Shown: positions 58,610-64,000 of the stretch, piece after piece | Position numbering within the stretch: the first letter of the stretch is position 1 | Layout of the letters: every line of letters begins with the position of its first letter | Source of the DNA: Streptomyces sp. NBC_00341 | GTDB lineage: Bacteria > Actinomycetota > Actinomycetes > Streptomycetales > Streptomycetaceae | Direction of reading: 5' to 3' | Length of the DNA: 64,000 nt | Assembly: GCF_041435055.1 (NCBI RefSeq) | Contig: NZ_CP108002.1 | Coordinates: 2,232,001-2,296,000 of the forward strand | Translations under genes and position numbers: made by a program | The notes under the pieces: model-generated | Databases searched by the model: none | Seen by the model: only the letters and a program-made list of their open reading frames with translations | Told to the model about the DNA's origin: nothing

Positions 58610-58719
58610 GGCGTGGAGGGTACGGAGAGGATGTCAGCAAGCTGTCAGATTCGTGTTTCCCGCTGATGCGCGCGCCCAGCCCCGCGACGTCGCCCGCCAA
58701 TTGCCGGGCCCTCTAGGGT

Positions 58720-58835
58720 CTTTCGTTTGGATCAGGCCGGATCAGGGAGCGGGGCCTGGTGCGTGCAGCTGCAAGGCGGAGGATTGAGGCAAATGGGGTC
58801 TCCCCTGCTCGAACGAAGTTGAGAGCTTGGGGAAG
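58720..58835. repeat. dispersed repeat / mobile-element remnant
   Basis: The 263-base gap before 58873 contains no gene. 58718-58745 (GGTCTTTCGTTTGGATCAGG core) and 58796-58835 (TCCCCTGCTCGAACGAAGTTG core) match sequences that I remember as scattered in many Streptomyces genomes. TCCCC (58801) and GGGGA (58829) with inner GCTC/GAG form a hairpin. No transposase is present. Confidence 0.45.
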
Positions 58836-58872
58836 TACCAGGCGCCGCCGGGCAGGCGGGACTTTCAAAACA

Positions 58873-60909
58873 TTAGGTGAGCAGTTCGCCGTGGAGGGCG
58901 AGCGCCAGGCCCGCTTCCGCGCTGTCGGCCCGGCCCCGGTCGAAGGCCCGCTGGTAGGCGGCGTCACCGACGGACTCGCGGGCCTGGCGTTCGCAGGCCT
59001 CGCGCAGCGGGCCCAGCTCCGGGGTGCCGCGCTGCGGGTGGCCGACCATCCGCCAGTAGAGCTGCCCGGTGCCGTACACCCGGGCGGCGTGGGCCCCCTC
59101 GCCCTGGGCGGCGACCGCGGCGGCCAGGATGTCCAGGCCGAGGGCGATGCCGAAGCTGTCGCGGAGCCGGTGCTTGCCGGTGAGCATGGACCGGGCGTGC
59201 GCGGCGGCCGCCTCTGCCCGGCCCTGGAGGAGGGCGATCAACGCGAGCTGGTAGTCGACGTAACTGCGGGTCCAGCACTCGTCCATGGCCTGGCAGGCCG
59301 CGCGCAGGACGACCGCGGCCTCGGCTGCCTCGTCCAGTCGGCCGAGGCCGGTGAGGGCGAAGACGGTGATCAGGTGGCAGCGCAGCCGGTAGGTCGATTC
59401 GAGCGGGGTACCGGCCTCTGTGCTGCGCAGCACCCGGTCCACCTCGCGCAGGCTCAGTTCGGGCCGGCCGACCATCAGGTGGGTGAGGCCGCGCAGGTAC
59501 GCGGCGGCGAGGACGCCCTCGTCGGCCCCGTCCTCCGCGGCCGCCCGTACGCATTCCTCCCCGATCCGCTCGGCGGCCGGGTAGTCGCCCTGGAGCATCA
59601 CGCAGATGCCGAGCACCCACAGGGCCCGGGTGCGGTGCGGGCCCCGTGCGGGGCCGGCGTCCAGGGCGCGCTGGGCGTAGTCGCGGGTCTGCGGCAGGTG
59701 GCCGCAGCAGCACCAGAAGAAGCCGATCCGGCCGGCCATCTCCTGGGCGGCGGCGGTGTCGTGGGTGAGCAGGTGGTCCAGGGCCGCGCACAGGTCGGCG
59801 TGCGTGTCGGCGATGCGGTGGTACCAGCTGATCTGGTCGTCGCCGGTCCAGCCCGCGTGGGCGCTGCGGGCCAGTTGCAGGAAGCAGGCGGCGTGCCGGT
59901 CGGCCGCGGCGCGTTCCTCCCCGAGTTCGGCGAGCCACATCCGGCCGTACTCGCGGATGGTGTCCAGCATCCGGTGGCGGGTGCCGTCGCGCACGACGAC
60001 CGATTTGGCCACCAGGCCGCGCAGCGCCGTGGCCACCCCGTCCCCGGTGAGCGGTCCCCCGGCGCAGACCTCGCGGGCGGTCGCCTCGTCGAAGTCGCCG
60101 CGCAGCACGGTCGCCCGCGCCCAGAGCAGCCGTTCCAGCGGGGTGCACAGCTCGTGGCTCCAGCCGATGGTGGTGCGCAGGGTGCGGTGGCGCTGCGGGC
60201 GGATCGAGTCGTCGGCGAGCAGGTCGAGGCGGGAGCCGATCCGCAGCGCGATCTGCTCGACGGTGTGCCGGCCGGTGCCCGCCGCCGCGAGTTCGATGGC
60301 GAGCGGGATGCCCTCCAGCCGCCGGCAGATCTCGGCGGCCGCCTCCGCGGTGCCCGGTTCGTCGAACCGGGTGCCGGGGGCGATCGCGGCGACCCGGGCC
60401 CTGAACAGCGCGAGGGCGTCCGCCGCGCCGTCGACGGGCAGCGGGTCCACCTCGACCAGTTGCTCGCTCTTGATGCCGAGGGGCTGTCTGCTGGTGGCGA
60501 GCACCGTGAGTCCGGGTGAGGTGGTGAGGATCTCCCCGAGGAGGTGGGCGCAGGCGGGGCGCAGATGTTCGCAGGAGTCCAGGACGAGCAGCAGCCGCTT
60601 GTCCGCGAGCCACTCGCAGAGCACGTCCATGGGCATCCGCAGGGTGTGGTCGCTGAGCCCGACCGCGTCGGAGACGGTGGCCAGGAGCAGTCCGTCGTCG
60701 TGCAGCGGGGCGAGGTCGGCCCACCAGACGCCGTCGCGGTATCCGGGTTCGGCGCGGCCGGCCGCGCGGACCGCGAGGCGGGTCTTGCCGACCCCGCCGG
60801 AGCCGGTGAGCGTGGTCAGCCGACGGGTGGCGAGGGCGCGCTCGATCCGGCCCAGCTCCGTCTTCCGTCCGACGAAGCTCGTGGTCTCCTCGGGGATGTA
60901 GCTCACCAT
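58873..60909 (-). CDS. NB-ARC ATPase/TPR regulator lacking its C-terminal HTH
   Basis: 678 aa. Begins SYIPEETTSFVGRKTELG, then P-loop TGSGGVGKT (36-43), Walker B LLLVLDSCEHL, the GLTVLATSRQPLGI sensor and a long TPR region (ARALDAGPARGPHRTRALWVLGICVMLQGDYPAAERIGEEC). Streptomyces proteins with this layout usually continue for about 60 residues into a LuxR HTH. Here the frame stops with TAA right after GLALALHGELLT, and repeat-type sequence follows. It may be truncated or be an HTH-free STAND protein. ATG 60909 is chosen over ATG 60969 because the SYIPEETTSFVGR block is the usual beginning. Confidence 0.82.
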   Translation of the reverse strand: MVSYIPEETTSFVGRKTELGRIERALATRRLTTLTGSGGVGKTRLAVRAAGRAEPGYRDGVWWADLAPLHDDGLLLATVSDAVGLSDHTLRMPMDVLCEWLADKRLLLVLDSCEHLRPACAHLLGEILTTSPGLTVLATSRQPLGIKSEQLVEVDPLPVDGAADALALFRARVAAIAPGTRFDEPGTAEAAAEICRRLEGIPLAIELAAAGTGRHTVEQIALRIGSRLDLLADDSIRPQRHRTLRTTIGWSHELCTPLERLLWARATVLRGDFDEATAREVCAGGPLTGDGVATALRGLVAKSVVVRDGTRHRMLDTIREYGRMWLAELGEERAAADRHAACFLQLARSAHAGWTGDDQISWYHRIADTHADLCAALDHLLTHDTAAAQEMAGRIGFFWCCCGHLPQTRDYAQRALDAGPARGPHRTRALWVLGICVMLQGDYPAAERIGEECVRAAAEDGADEGVLAAAYLRGLTHLMVGRPELSLREVDRVLRSTEAGTPLESTYRLRCHLITVFALTGLGRLDEAAEAAVVLRAACQAMDECWTRSYVDYQLALIALLQGRAEAAAAHARSMLTGKHRLRDSFGIALGLDILAAAVAAQGEGAHAARVYGTGQLYWRMVGHPQRGTPELGPLREACERQARESVGDAAYQRAFDRGRADSAEAGLALALHGELLT

Positions 60910-61103
60910 CGTCACCGTCGCTGAACAGGTGGAGAGGCCGTTGCCCGGCCCCCGGGCCCGGTACGGCACCGGGCCGACGGCGCGGCTGCCGGTGCGTACG
61001 GGTTCGGGGCCGGGACCCGGCCGGGTGGAGTGGGGAGGGGTCGCCCGGGAGTGTGATGCTGCGACTCTCCCCGGCGGCTGGCCTCACGGTAGACCTGTTC
61101 CGG

Positions 61104-64000
61104 TCAGCGTGCCGAGAACACCGCCACTGTGCGTCCCGGAACGGTGAAACTTCCCGAACTCCGCCCGTAGGTCGCCTCCTTGACGGTAAGATCCGCGCCC
61201 GCCGCCTGGACGGGGTGCAGGGTGTAGTTCCGGCCCGCCAGGGCGGTGACCTTCTGCGTGGTGGTGCCGGGGGTGGCGTTGAGGACGACCACCAGCTTCC
61301 CGAGCCGCATGGTGATCACTCCCGGGGTCTCGTTCCGGCCGGAGAGCGGGAAGGAGAGCGCGGACTGCACCTGCCCGGCGGTGGAGAGGCCGAAGTCCTT
61401 CTCGGTGGCGCGGATGGTGAGCAGGTCCCGGTAGGCGGCCGAGGCGCCGTTGATCTGCGCGCAGCCGGGGCTGACCGCCGGGTTGGTCAACAGCGGCTTG
61501 GCGTAGGGCCACTTGGCCTCGTTGTCGGCGGCGGGCGGCAGTCCCCGGCCGAAGCCGTTGCCCGCGCGGCAGTCCCAGTGCAGGGCGTTGAACCAGTCGC
61601 CGCTGTCGAAGGAGTTGCGGTCCAGCGACTTGGAGCGCAGCAGGTCGGTGCCCGCCTGGGAGAGCGAGGGGCCCTGCGAGAGGGTGGCCGTCGCCATGGC
61701 CAGGACCTGCATACGGGCCCGGTCCGCGGCCGGGGTGCCCGCCGGGAGCTTGAAGGCGAGGGTGTCGTAGAGCGTCTCGTTGTCGTGGGCGTCGGCGTAG
61801 GCCAGCGCGTCGCCGGGGGCGGCGGCGTATCCGGCCGGGGCCCCGTTGTAGTCGATGTCGGAGCCCTTGACCGTGGCGCCGGAGCTGTCGGTGAAGGTGT
61901 ACCCGGCGAGGCTGCCGGTGAGCCCGACCTTGATCAGGTCCTGGTAGTGCAGCAGCCGGGCCTTCTGCTCGGCCTTCGTACCGTTGTGGGTGGAGGTGTT
62001 GGGGTCGGTGTAGAGGCCGGTGGCGAAGCCCTGGACGCCGGGGTCCTCGTCGAACGGGGAGCCGCCGCGCACGGCGTCGCGGGCCCGGTCGGAGAAGGTG
62101 GCGATGCCGGTGCCGGCCATGTTCTTCTGGGTGGCCTGGACGAAGCGGGCGTCGTCGGCGATCTCACCGAAGTTCCAGCCCTCCCCGTACAGGATGATCT
62201 TCTTCCCGTCCACGCCGTCCTTGGCGGTCGTCAGGGCGTCGAGGGCCTTGCGGACGGCCAGGATGTTGGCCTTGGGGTGGTGCCCCATCAGGTCGAAGCG
62301 GAAGCCGTCGACCTTGTACTCCTTGGCCCAGGTGACGATCGAGTCGACGACGAGCTTGCCCATCATGGTGTTCTCGGGCGCGGTGTTGGCGCAGCAGGTG
62401 GAGGTGGCGACGGTGCCGTCCTCCAGGAGCCGCTGGTAGTAGCCGGGCACGATCCGGTCGAGGACGGATTTGGCGTCCTGGCCGGAGGCGACGGTGTGGT
62501 TGTAGACGACGTCCATGACGGTCCGCAGACCGGCGCCGTTGAGCCCCTGCACCATCTGCCGGAACTCGACCGTGCGCCGGGTGCCGTCCGGGTCCGAGGC
62601 GTACGACCCCTCCGGGACGGTGTAGTGCAGCGGGTCGTAGCCCCAGTTGAAGCCGTCCTTCGCGGCGGCCTTCGCCACGCAGGCCTGCTGTTCGGCGGAG
62701 TCGGGGGCGTAGACGGACAGCTCGCAGGCCGGCTTCTGCTGGTCCTTCTTCTTCTCGGGAATGGTGCCGATGTCGAAGGCGGGCAGCAGGTGGACGTAGC
62801 TGGTGCCGGAGTCGGCGAGCTGCTTGAGGTGCTTCATCCCGTCGGAGCGGGTGTCGGTGAAGGCGAGGTACTCGCCTGGGTGCTTGGAGGTGGGGTCCGC
62901 GATCGAGAAGTCGCGGATCTGGAGCTCCTGGATCTGGGCGTCGCGCAGCGGCACGGCGGCGGGCTTGCGCAGGGTGCTCCAGCCCTTGGGCGCGAGCTTC
63001 GCGTCGTCGAGGTCGACGACGAGGCTGCGGGCGGAGTCGGTGGTCAGCGCGGTGGAGTACGGGTCGGTGACCTTGTTGGTGACGAACTTCTGGACGGTGG
63101 GCGCCCAGACGTCCACGACGTACCGGTAGGTCTTGCCGGTCCAGTTCTTCTTGCCGGTGACGGACCAGACGCCGGTGCGGTCGTCGCGCCGCATCGGTAC
63201 GGCCTTGCCGTCGAGTTCGAGCGCGACGGTACGGGCGGTGGGCGCCCAGACGGACAGGGTGGGCGTGCCGTGCCGGAAGACCGGTCCGAGGGCGGCGCCG
63301 CTCGCCCGCTTCCCGTAGAGGTCATCGAGCACACCGGCGCTCTGTACCCCGGTGGCGGCGAGCAGGGCGCCGTTGGCCGCGCGCTGGGTGGCGATCAGTT
63401 GGCCGCGCAGGGCGTCACGGACCCGGTCCCGGTCGCGGGCGTCCACGGTGAACGCCGGGTAGTCCTTGAGGTGCGGGTACTTCGCCTTCTGCGCGTCGGT
63501 CAGCGCGGACGGGCTGAGCCGCAGCCACCGCCCCTCGTCGGAGAGCGCGCCGTCGATGACGGAGATGCCGCCGCCCGATGCGTAGACGAGCTGCTGGCTG
63601 GTGGCCTCGGTGGCCTTCACCATCCAGACGACGGTGTCGGCGTCGATCCACTGCGCCTCGGCCTCGGTGAGGTCGGGGGCGGGTGCGCCGCCGGTCTGCG
63701 GCAGCAGGTAGCCGGCCGTGCCGCCGAGCATCCAGACCTCGTGGCCGTAGGTGGCCAGGTCGAGTGACTGGTCGCTGGGCAGGTCCTTCTCGTCGCCCCG
63801 GTGCAGGATGTAGCTGAGCGCGGTGGCCCCTTCGGTGAGCGGGACCTCGAAGGTGAGGCCGGAGGCGTCCTTCTTCACCGGCTGGAGCGGCTTGGACCAG
63901 TCGGTGGGCTCCGCGGCCCCGGTCCAGGTGTGCAGCCCCCAGCCGTCGTAGTCGCCGTCGGCCCGGTAGTAGTGCAGGACGGCCTTGCCGGTGTCCTGGG
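61104..64000 (-). CDS. pulA: pullulanase-type alpha-1,6-glucosidase (5' end outside window)
   Basis: At least 965 residues, running off the right edge. The visible N-terminal part ([17 protein letters not shown]) is a CBM41-like starch-binding module, followed by a CBM48-like region ([19 protein letters not shown]) and the GH13 barrel: region [10 protein letters not shown], nucleophile region [11 protein letters not shown], acid/base YGEGWNFGE and [13 protein letters not shown]. Cuts alpha-1,6 branches of pullulan, starch or glycogen; this length with CBM41 indicates a secreted enzyme. The stop is at 61104; 194 bases separate it from the NB-ARC gene and hold nothing that I recognise. Confidence 0.92.
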   Translation of the reverse strand, partial: QDTGKAVLHYYRADGDYDGWGLHTWTGAAEPTDWSKPLQPVKKDASGLTFEVPLTEGATALSYILHRGDEKDLPSDQSLDLATYGHEVWMLGGTAGYLLPQTGGAPAPDLTEAEAQWIDADTVVWMVKATEATSQQLVYASGGGISVIDGALSDEGRWLRLSPSALTDAQKAKYPHLKDYPAFTVDARDRDRVRDALRGQLIATQRAANGALLAATGVQSAGVLDDLYGKRASGAALGPVFRHGTPTLSVWAPTARTVALELDGKAVPMRRDDRTGVWSVTGKKNWTGKTYRYVVDVWAPTVQKFVTNKVTDPYSTALTTDSARSLVVDLDDAKLAPKGWSTLRKPAAVPLRDAQIQELQIRDFSIADPTSKHPGEYLAFTDTRSDGMKHLKQLADSGTSYVHLLPAFDIGTIPEKKKDQQKPACELSVYAPDSAEQQACVAKAAAKDGFNWGYDPLHYTVPEGSYASDPDGTRRTVEFRQMVQGLNGAGLRTVMDVVYNHTVASGQDAKSVLDRIVPGYYQRLLEDGTVATSTCCANTAPENTMMGKLVVDSIVTWAKEYKVDGFRFDLMGHHPKANILAVRKALDALTTAKDGVDGKKIILYGEGWNFGEIADDARFVQATQKNMAGTGIATFSDRARDAVRGGSPFDEDPGVQGFATGLYTDPNTSTHNGTKAEQKARLLHYQDLIKVGLTGSLAGYTFTDSSGATVKGSDIDYNGAPAGYAAAPGDALAYADAHDNETLYDTLAFKLPAGTPAADRARMQVLAMATATLSQGPSLSQAGTDLLRSKSLDRNSFDSGDWFNALHWDCRAGNGFGRGLPPAADNEAKWPYAKPLLTNPAVSPGCAQINGASAAYRDLLTIRATEKDFGLSTAGQVQSALSFPLSGRNETPGVITMRLGKLVVVLNATPGTTTQKVTALAGRNYTLHPVQAAGADLTVKEATYGRSSGSFTVPGRTVAVFSAR

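Noticed and set aside
58610..58872. Intact insertion sequence
   Set aside because: No transposase frame, no terminal inverted repeats or target duplication could be identified; only short repeat-like blocks.
1..64000. tRNA, rRNA or integrated phage/plasmid
   Set aside because: No tRNA-like cloverleaf, rRNA segment, integrase, att duplication or structural phage gene was seen in the window.

Overview
The window is high-GC actinobacterial chromosome, almost certainly Streptomyces. The signs are strong G/C in third codon positions, many GTG/TTG starts, many genes that look leaderless, GlnR-type boxes before both a glnA and a glnII gene, and long GC-rich bidirectional terminators. From memory, the gene order (cob genes, pepA, lpd-E2-GntR-aceE, lipB-lipA, glnA, glnII) matches the conserved chromosome core of S. 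coelicolor. No tRNA, rRNA, CRISPR, prophage or intact transposase gene was seen.

Layout. 1-2.5 kb: tail of a DUF3043-like gene, a SAM methyltransferase, an HtrA-like lipoprotein protease and a small conserved protein. 2.6-9.3 kb: late cobalamin assembly genes (a CobU fused to a PhnP-like domain, CobT, CobS), interrupted by an MprF/LysX-like membrane acyltransferase, a rhomboid-like partner and another membrane protein. 9.3-12 kb: a GH114 lipoprotein and pepA. 12.3-19.3 kb: lpd, a two-lipoyl-domain E2, a GntR regulator and the homodimeric pyruvate dehydrogenase E1; lipB and lipA at 28-30 kb supply the lipoyl cofactor for the E2. 19.3-19.8 kb: a striking double array of short repeats in opposite orientations. 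19.8-28 kb: regulators and oxidoreductases (WYL regulator, SDR/TetR pair, GNAT, TIGR01777 epimerase, FAD oxidase, NsdA-like regulator). 30-43 kb: a nitrogen block bounded by glnA (GSI) and glnII (GSII), each behind a GlnR-like box. It also encloses SMI1/KNR4, FxLYD, MmpS-like, ArsC-like and Gfo/Idh/MocA genes, and a two-gene TROVE/vWA-like plus ARPP-2-like operon.

43.5-64 kb is more accessory: an MMPL exporter divergent from a NarL-type two-component system, a secreted GH29 fucosidase, a divergent MarR/AhpD pair, a membrane protein with a degenerate sigma-factor-like head, and a metal-hydrolase/ferredoxin-reductase operon followed by a TetR gene. After these come a CHMI-type tautomerase, a secreted alpha/beta hydrolase, a secreted trypsin-fold protease, an NB-ARC/TPR protein that ends where a LuxR HTH would be expected, and a pullulanase running off the right edge.

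Most worth a second look: the Ro60-like (TROVE/vWA) plus ARPP-2 operon whose stop codon lies inside the glnII GlnR box; the 55-bp/30-bp opposed repeat arrays after aceE; a hairpin that could mask both ribosome binding site and start codon of the FAD oxidase; the truncated NB-ARC regulator beside a repeat element; and a series of well-placed palindromes beside regulator genes. All functions are inferred from sequence reading only; no database search was run.
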